DNA of 64,000 bases from Acholeplasma sp. (GCA_012838065.1 DUPY01000045.1:24158-88157), one strand, 5' to 3'. Shown: positions 47,250 through 56,279, counted from the stretch's first letter. Numbers and translations: made by a program. Notes: a model not told the origin generated them from the letters alone.

Positions 47250-48683
47250 ATGATAGAGACATTACTAATTATCGTTATTATCTTAATATGTATCGCGATA
47301 GCGTTTATGGTTTATTTAGCATTTTTCAAAAAATCAAAAGTGCAAACAGACATTGACAGTTTGCTCATACAAAAGTATCTTGAAGATGGTCGTCTAAAAA
47401 CTGTTGAGGATTTAAATAAAAGTGTTTCTAATCAAAAAGATGAACTTTATGCTTTTAAGAGTTTGATAAGTGAAAACATTGCAAAGTTTGAAAAAAGCAA
47501 CCAAGAAACAATCGTAAACTTTTTAAAAGAAACAGAAAAAAAGATTACAGAGCTTCAACATAATTTCGATATAAAATCTGAAAAAGTTACAACAAATAAT
47601 CAAAAACAAGTATCTGAATTGTTAGAAAAAACAACGAAAGAAATTAACGAACTTAAAACAAAATTACTTAAGGAAATTAATGATTCAAATACTCAAAATA
47701 ATGAACGTTTAAACAATCATAATGTAACTGTGCAAAACCGTATTCAAACACAAATGGATGAACTGAAAGACCAAGTAAAAAAATCACTTGAACAAGGTTT
47801 TGAAAAAAACGAAAAGAAAATGCATGAGTTTATTGAAAAAATGGCATTGCTTGAGACATCCAATAAACAAATGGAAAGCCTTCAAAACGAAATTAATCGC
47901 TTCAATCGTATTTTAGCTGATCAAAAATCTCGTGGTAACTTTGGTGAAGGAATTTTAGAACAAATCTTTGAAAACATCTTTGGTGAAGATAAAGAGAAAA
48001 TGTTTTATGACAAACAAGTTAACTTATCAAAAACATATGGTGCGAAAGAAATCGTAACGTCAAAAGGAAAAGTAGAACCTATCGTAGATTTTGTTTATTA
48101 CATACAAACAGAAACAGATCGCCTGCCACTGTCTATTGATGCGAAATTCCCATATACAAACTATATAAAATTACTCGACGATAGTTTATCAACAAGTGAA
48201 CTTACTGAATATGCTAAAACATTTAAAACAAACGTTAAAGAACGTATTCGTGAAGTTAGCAAATACATTATCGATGGTGTTACAGCACCCTATGCAATTA
48301 TGTTTATTCCGGCTGAAGCGGTATTTATGGATATTTATAAACGCTTTCCTGGCTTGGTTGAAGATGCCCGTAAATTACGTGTGGTACTTGCATCTCCATC
48401 ATTAATAATTACAATCATTCAAATGATCCAGGTCGTCTTAAAGGATTACAAAAAACGTTCCAATGCAGAAAGCATCTTAAAACTTATTGATGATATTAGT
48501 GATGATTTTAAACGGTTTGTTGCTCGCTTTGATGCCCATAAGAACAGAATTATTCAACTCAATAAAAGTGTTGAGGATTTAGATATTACACATGGTAAGA
48601 TTATTAAAAAGTTAGAGGATGTTAAAAACGTTACCGATATTCAAAAACAATTGAATGAGCAAGAAAACAATAATGAAGAGTAA
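47250..48683 (+). CDS. rmuC: RmuC-family DNA recombination protein
   Basis: 477-residue RmuC protein. One N-terminal membrane helix (about residues 3-26), a long coiled coil (about 40-215) and the nuclease-like RmuC domain (about 225-430) with NFGEGILEQIFE, PLSIDAKFPYTNY and IMFIPAEAVFMDIY. In E. coli it limits inversions at short repeats; a DNA-cleaving role is proposed. ATG 47250 gives a clean membrane anchor and has AGTAGGG upstream. Single gene between terminators. Confidence 0.93.
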   Translation: MIETLLIIVIILICIAIAFMVYLAFFKKSKVQTDIDSLLIQKYLEDGRLKTVEDLNKSVSNQKDELYAFKSLISENIAKFEKSNQETIVNFLKETEKKITELQHNFDIKSEKVTTNNQKQVSELLEKTTKEINELKTKLLKEINDSNTQNNERLNNHNVTVQNRIQTQMDELKDQVKKSLEQGFEKNEKKMHEFIEKMALLETSNKQMESLQNEINRFNRILADQKSRGNFGEGILEQIFENIFGEDKEKMFYDKQVNLSKTYGAKEIVTSKGKVEPIVDFVYYIQTETDRLPLSIDAKFPYTNYIKLLDDSLSTSELTEYAKTFKTNVKERIREVSKYIIDGVTAPYAIMFIPAEAVFMDIYKRFPGLVEDARKLRVVLASPSLIITIIQMIQVVLKDYKKRSNAESILKLIDDISDDFKRFVARFDAHKNRIIQLNKSVEDLDITHGKIIKKLEDVKNVTDIQKQLNEQENNNEE

Positions 48684-48690
48684 AAAAAAT

Positions 48691-48718
48691 ATCGAGGGAA
48701 ATTCTCCCTCGATTTTTT
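48691..48718. terminator. Bidirectional terminator between rmuC and the PII-like gene
   Basis: ATCGAGGGA-AATTC-TCCCTCGAT, 9-bp stem with A and T runs on either side. Confidence 0.95.
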
Positions 48719-48719
48719 A

Positions 48720-49067
48720 TTAATGCTTTTTGATTGGATAAATATTTGTTACAGGAACTGTAAACATAAAGCCAATAACATTTTTTTCTGAGTGTGTTAA
48801 CACTTCACGAACTTTAGATACAATTTCATCAATGTCTTGATGGTCAGGAATAACAGTAAAAATTGTTTTACTTGAACCGACATCTTTTGTTTGATTGCTT
48901 TTGATAACTCCTTCAAGCAACATATTTAGGCCTTCACTTTTTAGAACCGCTTTTGCCATCCCTTCGCTTTCCAAAATCGTAGCCCCACGTACTTTTAACT
49001 CAACGAGCGTTTTTAGTACTTGATCTAAATAACTTAAATCGTTAAGCACTATGAATAAAGCATGCAT
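48720..49067 (-). CDS. PII-like (ferredoxin-fold) regulatory protein
   Basis: 115-residue protein whose plan resembles PII-like regulators: ALFIVLNDLSYLDQVLKTLVEL followed by VRGATILESEGMAKAVL (the place of the T-loop start in PII) and a second beta-alpha-beta half, SKTIFTVIPDHQDIDEIVSKV. It lacks the uridylylation Tyr of GlnB and the c-di-AMP-binding motif I know from DarA/PstA. It lies 11 bases after the CPA2 antiporter gene behind one c-di-AMP riboswitch, so a role in gating the antiporter is the best guess (inference). Fold assignment is by pattern only. Confidence 0.65.
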   Translation of the reverse strand: MHALFIVLNDLSYLDQVLKTLVELKVRGATILESEGMAKAVLKSEGLNMLLEGVIKSNQTKDVGSSKTIFTVIPDHQDIDEIVSKVREVLTHSEKNVIGFMFTVPVTNIYPIKKH

Positions 49068-49078
49068 ATATTTTCCTC

Positions 49079-50389
49079 CTATAGATCATCAACTGATGAT
49101 AATTCTTCAAGGCGATCTAAGCCGTTAATTTCACCTGCCTTAGAAATTGCAATCTTAGCGAAGATTGGCCCTGTTGTTTCATAGACTAAGATACTCAACA
49201 TGATAATTGTTGAGATGAGTGGATAGAAGTTAGGCATTTGACGCATCACAATTACAAGTAATCCTAGTGATACACCGCCTTGTGGTAGAAGGGCAAACCC
49301 TATATACTTTTGAACGGTTGGTTCCATATTGCGTTTTTTCGCACCAACATAAGCCCCAAAGTATTTACCAAATCCACGGGCTAAAATATAAACTAATGCA
49401 AGAATTGATACAAGGAAACTTGTTTTTAAAATACCTAAGTCTAAACTTGCCCCAGCAATTGTAAAGAAAATTACGAAGAATGGTGATGTGAAGTTATTTA
49501 CAGATGCAAACGTATCATCTGGTTTTTTAATTAAGTTAGCAACCATTGCACCAACCATCATGTTTGTTAGAAGTGTTGAAAAACTTAAATCATATTTTGA
49601 TAATAAATTATTAAATACTAAGACTAAACTCATTGTTAGTAAGATTGCTGTAACCGATACAATTTGATAATCGCTCATAGACTTCTTTATTTTCTTTGTA
49701 ACAAATACAAGTATATAACCTATTATACCACCAAGTAATATTGAACCGAACACTTCAGCGAACGGTTTTGCAAACATTAAGAAGACATTGGATGTTTCAC
49801 CAGATGTTAACATTTTTGCAATTGAAATTAAAAAACCAAAAATTACAATACCATGAATATCATCCATTGCTACAACTGGTAAAATTGTTTTAGTTACTGG
49901 ACCATATGCGCGATACTGACGCATGACCATTAATGTTGCAGCTGGTGCTGTTGCTGCACTCATTGAAGCAAAAATTAAGCCAATAGCGATATTGTTTCTA
50001 CTAAATGGTTCATAACCATTCATAATTGGTGCAGGTTTTGGAATAAAGAATAAAGTTAAGAAGACAAGAACTACAGCGAACAATACTTCGTGGTTTGTAA
50101 TGCTTGTAACATTCTTACCGTATGAGAGTAGTCTCTTTAAGTTGAACTCCGAACCAATTGAAAACGCGATAAATGATAACGCAATTTCACTAATAAATTT
50201 TAAACTATCTTGGTCTTGGGCTGTAATAACGCCTTCAAACCCTTTGAATATTAGACCAACGGATGGTCCTAAAAAAAGCCCGAATACTAAATATCCAGAC
50301 ACACTTGGTAGTTTATACTTTTCAGCAACTTTACCACCGATGAATCCGACCACTAAAATAATGGCCACTTTTAGAATTAACAACTCCAT
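49079..50389 (-). CDS. CPA2-family cation:proton antiporter
   Basis: 436-residue integral membrane protein with 12-13 hydrophobic helices and the CPA2 layout (KefB/NapA). The ion-site motif is VVAMDDIHGIVIF, with two adjacent Asp as in electrogenic members. It exchanges K+ or Na+ for protons; K+ is favoured by the riboswitch (inference). There is no C-terminal RCK domain; a small PII-like protein is encoded next instead. ATG 50389 is used (GAAAGGG before it). An in-frame GTG at 50425 would start just past the riboswitch and add a soluble stretch. Confidence 0.92.
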   Translation of the reverse strand: MELLILKVAIILVVGFIGGKVAEKYKLPSVSGYLVFGLFLGPSVGLIFKGFEGVITAQDQDSLKFISEIALSFIAFSIGSEFNLKRLLSYGKNVTSITNHEVLFAVVLVFLTLFFIPKPAPIMNGYEPFSRNNIAIGLIFASMSAATAPAATLMVMRQYRAYGPVTKTILPVVAMDDIHGIVIFGFLISIAKMLTSGETSNVFLMFAKPFAEVFGSILLGGIIGYILVFVTKKIKKSMSDYQIVSVTAILLTMSLVLVFNNLLSKYDLSFSTLLTNMMVGAMVANLIKKPDDTFASVNNFTSPFFVIFFTIAGASLDLGILKTSFLVSILALVYILARGFGKYFGAYVGAKKRNMEPTVQKYIGFALLPQGGVSLGLLVIVMRQMPNFYPLISTIIMLSILVYETTGPIFAKIAISKAGEINGLDRLEELSSVDDL

Positions 50390-50433
50390 ACAAAAACCCT
50401 TTCCATAGTATTTTTTAACCTTCACACGCTTAA

Positions 50434-50540
50434 TAACTCCTATGAGGTTAGCTGACGGGTTAAGGATATTAAGTGTCCTTTCAAGTTTCCTTGATTCACC
50501 CCAGAAATTGGTTCCCCCACTCTCGACGATTCGGAGTGTT
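50434..50540 (-). ncRNA. c-di-AMP riboswitch (ydaO/yuaA class)
   Basis: Read on the minus strand, the conserved core is clear: GGGGGAACCAATTTC, then GGGGTGAATC, then AACCCGTCAGCTAACCTC. The closing stem ACTCC (50537-50533) pairs with GGAGT (50440-50436). These are the signature segments of the ydaO/yuaA riboswitch, which binds c-di-AMP and usually turns K+ transporter and osmolyte genes off. It stands directly before the CPA2 antiporter gene. An AT-rich TATATA (-10-like) lies upstream near 50550. I see no plain terminator between switch and gene, so control may act on translation. Confidence 0.94.
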
Positions 50541-50651
50541 AAATTCTATATATATCTTAGCACAAACAAATAAATTAGCAAGTTTGAAAACACGCTTTTA
50601 AGGCCTATTTATAAAGAAAAACGCTCTTATTTATAATTTTTATTATATCGT

Positions 50652-50680
50652 TTGACTATTATTTAAATAATACATAAAAT
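50652..50680 (+). promoter_or_regulatory. Promoter of the iron/haem uptake operon with palindrome in spacer
   Basis: TTGACT (50652-50657), 17-base spacer, TAAAAT (50675-50680). A perfect 16-base palindrome, TATTATTTAAATAATA (50657-50672), fills the spacer, a classic operator position. The regulator is unknown; an iron sensor is the natural guess from the genes. Confidence 0.7.
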
Positions 50681-50709
50681 ATAAGCGAACAATGGAAAGG
50701 AAATGTGCT

Positions 50710-51039
50710 ATGTACGTCATTGAAAGAAAAATGAAAGTTGAAAAAGCGCATAGCGATAGTGTTGTAGAGCGCCTATCAAAACCTTCAATCATAACAAAGT
50801 TTAAAGGCTTTGAAAAAATTGATATTTTTGTAAACAAAAAACATAGTGATTACGATGAAATAACGGTCATGACATATTTTCAAACGAAGAAAGATTTCTA
50901 TCGTTGGGAAGGCAGTCCGGAGCATATTGCTATGCATAAAGATAAAGCAAATGATCATAACAAAAAGCCTGAAGGCGTCATCGAAGTTACGCGTTCAAGC
51001 TTAGAGCATATTTTAACTAAATCTTATGATGGACAGTAG
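50710..51039 (+). CDS. IsdG-like haem-degrading monooxygenase family protein
   Basis: 109-residue protein of the dimeric ferredoxin-like ABM/IsdG family. Aligned with S. aureus IsdG without gaps at one residue offset, the haem-site Trp (W66) and axial His (H76) are kept, but the catalytic Asn7 position is Arg (R6). It opens an operon with a complete iron-type ABC importer, which supports iron release from haem or another chelate in the cytoplasm. ATG 50710 is chosen for AAAGG at 50696; an earlier in-frame ATG at 50692 is possible. It overlaps the permease gene by 14 bases. Confidence 0.78.
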   Translation: MYVIERKMKVEKAHSDSVVERLSKPSIITKFKGFEKIDIFVNKKHSDYDEITVMTYFQTKKDFYRWEGSPEHIAMHKDKANDHNKKPEGVIEVTRSSLEHILTKSYDGQ

Positions 51040-52018
51040 AGGAAAAAAGACATTCAAAGGTAGTTACAAGCGACTACTTTTGATTGTTGTTTTTATCATG
51101 CTTGTCATTTTATCACTTAGGATTGGAGCTAGTACACAAGTTACTTTTTCTAATCTTTTTAAAGGTGATAAAGACGCTTGGTTTATTTTTGTACAAAGTA
51201 GAATACCACGTACAATTGCAATTATTTTAACGTCATCGGCATTAAGTGTTGCTGGGTTAATTATGCAAACGATTAACCGGAATAAGTTTATTTCACCACA
51301 AACTGCAGGTACGACAGATGCAGCTGCACTTGGGATACTGATTGCATTTTTGCTAGTACGAACTCAAACAAAAGGTATACAGTTTGTTTTTGCGTTTGCC
51401 TTTTCGTTAGCGTTTACAGGATTATTTATTTACATCATTCAAAAAATTAAGTTTAAAAATATTGTATATGTGCCGCTCATTGGTTTGATGTATGGTTCAT
51501 TAATCGCATCATTTACGACAGTAGTTGCTCAATCGTTTGGTCTACAACAAATACTTGGAACTTTAAATTTGGGTTCATTTACAGGTGTTACATTATCAAA
51601 CTTTAAACTTATATTTTGGGTGATACCACCATTAATCATATCGATTATTTATGCAATGAAATTTAGTATTGTTGCATTAGGTGAAGATTTAGCGAAAAAC
51701 TTAGGTGTTCGCTATGAGCGTGTGATGATTATTGGATTAATTGTTGTATCACTTATTTCAGCATCAACATTTATTGTCGTTGGACCACTACCATTTATTG
51801 GATTAATTATTCCAAACATCGTAAGCTTATTTTATGGAGATAATTTTAAGAAAAACATCATCGATATGGCGTTGTTCGGTTCAATCTTTGTCATGGTAAA
51901 CGATATTATCTCTAGAATACTTATACCAAATGGAGAAGTAGCTATCAGTTTTACAATGGGTATAACAGGTGCTGTTATCTTCCTATATTTAATTTTTAGG
52001 AGGGTAAAACATGCGTAA
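51026..52018 (+). CDS. Iron-siderophore/haem ABC permease (FecCD type), first subunit
   Basis: 330-residue FecCD/BtuC-type permease with about nine hydrophobic helices. RIPRTIAIILTSSALSVAGLIMQ is the family start and FIVVGPLPFIGLIIPNI the late conserved loop contacting the ATPase. With the next permease it forms the membrane channel. The start (ATG 51026 or 51029) lies within the end of the IsdG-like gene and has no clear ribosome site, so translation is probably coupled. The set resembles Bacillus YclNOPQ or Campylobacter CeuBCDE. Confidence 0.92.
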   Translation: MMDSRGKKTFKGSYKRLLLIVVFIMLVILSLRIGASTQVTFSNLFKGDKDAWFIFVQSRIPRTIAIILTSSALSVAGLIMQTINRNKFISPQTAGTTDAAALGILIAFLLVRTQTKGIQFVFAFAFSLAFTGLFIYIIQKIKFKNIVYVPLIGLMYGSLIASFTTVVAQSFGLQQILGTLNLGSFTGVTLSNFKLIFWVIPPLIISIIYAMKFSIVALGEDLAKNLGVRYERVMIIGLIVVSLISASTFIVVGPLPFIGLIIPNIVSLFYGDNFKKNIIDMALFGSIFVMVNDIISRILIPNGEVAISFTMGITGAVIFLYLIFRRVKHA

Positions 52019-53021
52019 GAATAATCAAAAGATATTCATTTTATTTGGTATTTTAAGTGTTGTAGCTGTTATCGGCTACTTAACCGTATGGATGATTTCT
52101 AAACAAAGTTTGATTAGAGAGATGTATAGTGATCCTTCGTTAAGAGATGTTCTATTTACAATTATTGGCGATATTGCTAAAGAACGCCTTGTTAAAGTGT
52201 TGGCAATTGTCGTAGCGGCAGTATTGGTTGCTCATACATCGCTTGTCTTTCAAACAATGACAAATAATCGAATACTTACACCAAGTATTTTAGGATTTGA
52301 TGCCATTTATGCAATTACACAAACACTCATTATTTTCTTACTTGGAAGTATCTCGTTACTTATTCAAAATCCGTTTATTAATTTCTTTATAAATACCGTA
52401 ATCATGGTTTTAATTGTTATGATGATGTATGCGTTAGTATTGAGAAAGAATAAAAACAACATTGTATTGTTACTTTTGGTAGGGATGATTATTACATCTT
52501 TAGCAAGAAGTATTGTGAACTTTTTACAAGTTTTAATGGATCCAAATGAGTATCAATCGGTTCAAGCGTTAACAAGTGTATCAATTGTTAACATTGATAC
52601 GAAGTTGGTTTTATGGGTATTGCCAGTAATGATTGTAATGGTCGGTTATTTTATATCACGTAGCCGTATATATGATGTCATTCAATTAGGCGAAACGTCT
52701 GCCATCAATTTAGGGGTTTCTTACCAAAAGGAAACAAGATTGGATTTAATTATGATTGCAATTTCGATTGCAATTTCAACAGCACTTGTAGGACCTTTAA
52801 GTTTCTTAGGACTCATTGTAGTAAACAGTGCACGCGAATTATTAAAAACATATAAGCATTTACCGTTATTTATTTTATCGAGTCTAATAGCTATTGTATT
52901 TTTAGTCTTTGGGCAAGTAATTATCGAACTTACTGGATATCAAACGACGGTTGTTACACTTATTAGTTTTGCTGGTGGAATTTATATGATTTATTTAATT
53001 CTAAAGGAGAACAAACTATGA
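52011..53021 (+). CDS. Iron-siderophore/haem ABC permease (FecCD type), second subunit
   Basis: 336-residue FecCD-type permease, partner of the preceding one. RLVKVLAIVVAAVLVAHTSLVFQTMTNN sits where the family has RLPR...GALFQ, and STALVGPLSFLGLIVVN is the conserved late loop. AGGAGG before the ATG, 8-base overlap upstream, 4-base ATGA overlap with the ATPase gene downstream. Confidence 0.92.
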   Translation: MRKNNQKIFILFGILSVVAVIGYLTVWMISKQSLIREMYSDPSLRDVLFTIIGDIAKERLVKVLAIVVAAVLVAHTSLVFQTMTNNRILTPSILGFDAIYAITQTLIIFLLGSISLLIQNPFINFFINTVIMVLIVMMMYALVLRKNKNNIVLLLLVGMIITSLARSIVNFLQVLMDPNEYQSVQALTSVSIVNIDTKLVLWVLPVMIVMVGYFISRSRIYDVIQLGETSAINLGVSYQKETRLDLIMIAISIAISTALVGPLSFLGLIVVNSARELLKTYKHLPLFILSSLIAIVFLVFGQVIIELTGYQTTVVTLISFAGGIYMIYLILKENKL

Positions 53022-53818
53022 TTGAAATTAAAAATATATCGCAGTCATATGGCGAGCATCAAGTACTAAAACAAGTTAATCTAACGATTCAAGAAAGCCA
53101 AATTACCGCACTTATTGGTGCAAACGGTGCGGGAAAATCGACATTACTTGGTGTTATTTCTAGATTATTAGAACCAAGTGAAGGTCAAGTGTTTTTAGAT
53201 AATGTTGATATTAAGACGATGAAAACAGATGATATAGCAAAGCAAATTTCAGTCTTAAGACAATCGAATAACATTAGTATAAAAATAACAGTTAAAGAAC
53301 TTGTTACGTTTGGTCGTTATCCACACAGTAAAGGCAAACTAAAAAAACACGACTTAGAGAAAATTGATGAAGCTATAACATATATGCGACTAAAAGATAT
53401 TGAAAATAAATATATTGATGAACTCTCGGGTGGACAAAGACAACGTGCTTATATCGCAATGATTTTAGCTCAAGATACGAAATATATATTTTTAGATGAG
53501 CCATTGAATAACTTAGACATGCGTTATGCAGTTGAAATGATGACGATTTTAGAAAACCTTGTCAAAGATTTTAATAAAACCATTGTCGTTGTTATGCATG
53601 ACATTAACTTTGCTGCAGCTTTTGCAAATTACATCATTGCTATGAAAGATGGTACTATTTTATACGAAGGAACAAGCGATGAAATGATGGACAAAGCAAA
53701 ACTAGATCACGTTTTTGACCATGATTTTTGTATTGCAGGCGTTAATGGTAAAAAGTATTGTGTATATCATAGAGATGCAATCATCGAAGAAACAACAAAT
53801 ACAGGAGGATTACAATGA
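53018..53818 (+). CDS. Iron-siderophore/haem ABC importer ATPase
   Basis: 266-residue FepC/YclP-type ATPase: Walker A GANGAGKST, Q-loop LRQSNN, signature LSGGQRQRAYI, Walker B YIFLDEPLNNLD, switch His in VVMHDINFA. The close overlap with both neighbours assigns it to this importer. Confidence 0.95.
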   Translation: MIEIKNISQSYGEHQVLKQVNLTIQESQITALIGANGAGKSTLLGVISRLLEPSEGQVFLDNVDIKTMKTDDIAKQISVLRQSNNISIKITVKELVTFGRYPHSKGKLKKHDLEKIDEAITYMRLKDIENKYIDELSGGQRQRAYIAMILAQDTKYIFLDEPLNNLDMRYAVEMMTILENLVKDFNKTIVVVMHDINFAAAFANYIIAMKDGTILYEGTSDEMMDKAKLDHVFDHDFCIAGVNGKKYCVYHRDAIIEETTNTGGLQ

Positions 53819-54852
53819 GAAAATTTCCATTAATTATCGTAACGATACTATCGGTATTAGTACTTGTTGCCTGTGGCAACAGCGCGCCTAATAAACGAGA
53901 TGGCGAAAAAGTTACAATTACACAAACAGTATCGCTTTCTAGTGGTACGCAAAATGGTGAAACGACATATAAACGTTCTGAAATTACAACGGAGTTTACT
54001 AAAAATCCAAAACGTATTGCCGTTTATGCATTAGGTGTATTGGATATTTTTGATTTTATTGGTCTTGATGTATTAGGCATTGAAAAATTAGCATTGCCTT
54101 TCGCATCCGTACCAGAAAGATTAAATCAATATACAAAAGCACCACATGTTAATGGTGGAACTTTATTTGAAGTTGATCATGAGACACTTCAACTTTTTAG
54201 ACCTGACTTAATCATCTTAGATGGACGTAGTGCTAACCTTTATGAAGATTTAAAACAAAAATATGCATATGCAGATATTTTAGATGCAACTTCGACAACA
54301 TACTCTGTTGAGACACATAAAGCGATTGTCAATAATTTAAGTAAGTTATTTGATAATGGTGGAGATTCAATGAAAGAAGAAATGGCATCAATTGAAACAG
54401 AAATTAACGCAATCAAAGGAGTCACAAAAGATTATAAAGCGTTGTTTATTATGTCTAATGGATTTAATCAATCTAAAATCGTTATTTCGGTTTCTGGAGC
54501 TGATGGACGTTACGGTACACTTCACAATGACTTTGGTTTTTTAGAAGCAGCACCTGGCGGAAAAATAAGTGGTGGCGATAGTCATGGACTTCCGGTTACA
54601 CTAGAAAACTTGACGGAAATTAATCCGGATGTTATCTTTATTATGGACAGAGCAGCAGTTGTTGCTGATGTATCAAGCAGTTTAACGGAATTAAAAAATG
54701 AGCCGATATTTAAATCATTAAACGCTGTAAAAAACAACTATGTTTTTGATTTGGATAGTGTTTCTTGGTACACCGTATCAGGTGGCTTTAATTCAACACG
54801 TCAAATGATTAACGACATTAAAGCATTCGTTCAACTTGTAACGAACAAATGA
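53815..54852 (+). CDS. Iron-siderophore/haem-binding lipoprotein (YclQ/CeuE-like)
   Basis: 345-residue lipoprotein, lipobox LVAC with Cys at residue 20, then a class III solute-binding fold. NPKRIAVYALGVLDIFDFIGL, LFRPDLIILDGR and the late SVSWYTVSGGFNST resemble the YclQ/CeuE group that binds catecholate siderophores such as petrobactin. This makes a siderophore as likely a ligand as haem. Last gene of the five-gene unit, with a 4-base overlap upstream. Confidence 0.92.
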   Translation: MRKFPLIIVTILSVLVLVACGNSAPNKRDGEKVTITQTVSLSSGTQNGETTYKRSEITTEFTKNPKRIAVYALGVLDIFDFIGLDVLGIEKLALPFASVPERLNQYTKAPHVNGGTLFEVDHETLQLFRPDLIILDGRSANLYEDLKQKYAYADILDATSTTYSVETHKAIVNNLSKLFDNGGDSMKEEMASIETEINAIKGVTKDYKALFIMSNGFNQSKIVISVSGADGRYGTLHNDFGFLEAAPGGKISGGDSHGLPVTLENLTEINPDVIFIMDRAAVVADVSSSLTELKNEPIFKSLNAVKNNYVFDLDSVSWYTVSGGFNSTRQMINDIKAFVQLVTNK

Positions 54853-54887
54853 AACAACACATCAAGTTTAAATTGTTTGGCTATTTA

Positions 54888-54916
54888 TTGACAAACGCGT
54901 CTAAACTTGGTAAAAT
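54888..54916 (+). promoter_or_regulatory. Promoter of secG
   Basis: TTGACA (54888-54893), 17-base spacer, TAAAAT (54911-54916); near-consensus housekeeping promoter. Confidence 0.88.
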
Positions 54917-54943
54917 AAATTGATTATTTAGGAGGGGTTCTTT

Positions 54944-55168
54944 ATGTGGGCTGACATCTTAGCTTCAATATCAGGAATATTATTAATTTTGGTCGTTTTA
55001 ATCCAACAATCAGAAGATGATATTCAAGATGCATTTAGTGGCGCGAAATCAGAATTATTTAAAAATAGAAAAGAACAAACTTTAGACATTGTCTTAAGAA
55101 ACGCAACAACAATTTTATCGATTTTATTTATTGGTTTCGTTATCGTATCATACGTTATTCACAACTAA
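54944..55168 (+). CDS. secG: Preprotein translocase subunit SecG
   Basis: 74-residue protein with two membrane helices (about residues 4-22 and 52-72) joined by an acidic loop (QQSEDDIQDAFSGAKS). Helix, glutamines, then a Gly/Ser loop is the SecG pattern (usually LLQxGKGxxxxxAFGGG), here more divergent. It supports SecYEG export, which the many lipoproteins here need. AGGAGG precedes the ATG; a terminator overlaps its end. Confidence 0.88.
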   Translation: MWADILASISGILLILVVLIQQSEDDIQDAFSGAKSELFKNRKEQTLDIVLRNATTILSILFIGFVIVSYVIHN

Positions 55169-55191
55169 AAGGCGTCTAGGCGTCTTTTTTT
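55167..55191 (+). terminator. Terminator after secG
   Basis: AAAAGGCG-TCTAGG-CGTCTTTT (8 pairs with one G-U) followed by more T. Confidence 0.75.
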
Positions 55192-55208
55192 CTCTATCGA
55201 GGTAAGCT

Positions 55209-55883
55209 ATGCAAAGATATATCTTAGAAAACAAAGAATTGTCTCGTGAAGACAAACATCATATTCAAAAAGTCATGCGCATGAAAACAGGTGATCGCGT
55301 GATTATTTGTCATGGGGGCATATGTCACTTAGTTTCACTCAATATTGATAAAGATGTAACATACGATATAATTGAAACGTATGAAAATGAAAAGAAGTAC
55401 TCATTAACATTATTTCAAGGTCTTCCAAAGGCAAGTAAAATAGAAACAACAATTAAATACGCATCAATGTTTGGTGTAGATGAAATTGTTATTACGCAAA
55501 TGGATAGAAGTGAAAATAAGTATGACTATGTTGTAAATAAAAAAGACCGCTTCAAAACAATCGCAAAAGAGGCAAGTGAATTAGCACATAGATTCACATC
55601 ACCGAATATCGAATTTATAAAATCGATTAAATACATGAATGACGATTTTGATATGATTATATTGGCAGACGAAGAAGCATTGGGTATAAATATTTTTGAC
55701 CTTGAATTTAACTTAGCTAGCGGACAAAAAATCGCGATTGTGATAGGCCCAGAAGGCGGCATTAGCGATTTGGAAAGAAGTTATTTAAAAGACAAGGGAG
55801 CGAAAATAATTACCCTAGGAAAATATATCTTAGCATCAGAGATTGCAGTTCTACCAATTTTGAGTTATTTTTTAACAAAATGA
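55209..55883 (+). CDS. rsmE: 16S rRNA m3U1498 methyltransferase
   Basis: 224-residue RsmE: N-terminal PUA-like domain (about 1-65) and SPOUT domain. SAM-knot motifs IVIGPEGGISDLE and LGKYILASEIAVLPIL are clear. Methylates U1498 of 16S rRNA. CGAGGTAAGCT precedes the ATG. Confidence 0.95.
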   Translation: MQRYILENKELSREDKHHIQKVMRMKTGDRVIICHGGICHLVSLNIDKDVTYDIIETYENEKKYSLTLFQGLPKASKIETTIKYASMFGVDEIVITQMDRSENKYDYVVNKKDRFKTIAKEASELAHRFTSPNIEFIKSIKYMNDDFDMIILADEEALGINIFDLEFNLASGQKIAIVIGPEGGISDLERSYLKDKGAKIITLGKYILASEIAVLPILSYFLTK

Positions 55884-55924
55884 CATTTTTTTAGTTGAAA
55901 AAGTGTGAAAAATATCAATTTTTT

Positions 55925-55953
55925 TTGACAATCCTATGTAAATCATATATAAT
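55925..55953 (+). promoter_or_regulatory. Consensus promoter of rpsU
   Basis: TTGACA (55925-55930), exactly 17 bases, TATAAT (55948-55953): a perfect sigma-A/sigma-70 promoter. Confidence 0.95.
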
Positions 55954-55993
55954 GATAAAGGTTAATCACTTTATGTGCGGAAGGAGGGCAGCC

Positions 55994-56167
55994 ATGCCTA
56001 AAACAGTCGTTCGCGAAAAAGAGTCAATTGAAGATGCTTTACGCCGTTTCAAACGCGATGTTTCTAAATCTGGAACCCTTGCGGAAGCGCGCAAACGTGA
56101 ATATTATGTAAAGCCAAGCGTAGATCGTAAAATGCGTCAACGTGCAGCTCGTTCTAAAAAACGTTAA
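55994..56167 (+). CDS. rpsU: Ribosomal protein S21
   Basis: 57-residue bS21, typical length and strongly basic (ends [10 protein letters not shown]). The start [20 protein letters not shown] is diagnostic. ATG 55994 follows AAGGAGG; an in-frame ATG far upstream lies before the promoter and cannot be the start. Followed by its own terminator, so here it is mainly a single-gene unit ahead of phoH ... dnaG-rpoD. Confidence 0.97.
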   Translation: MPKTVVREKESIEDALRRFKRDVSKSGTLAEARKREYYVKPSVDRKMRQRAARSKKR

Positions 56168-56183
56168 AGTTATCAATGAAAAT

Positions 56184-56203
56184 TGCACCTTAGGGTGCTT
56201 TTT
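56184..56203 (+). terminator. Terminator after rpsU
   Basis: GCACC-TTAG-GGTGC stem and six T. Confidence 0.9.
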
Positions 56204-56279
56204 TGTCGCTTAATAGGGTGTTAGTATATAGTAAATTGCCAGATTTTATTATATAATAATAAGATAGGGAGATGAGATA

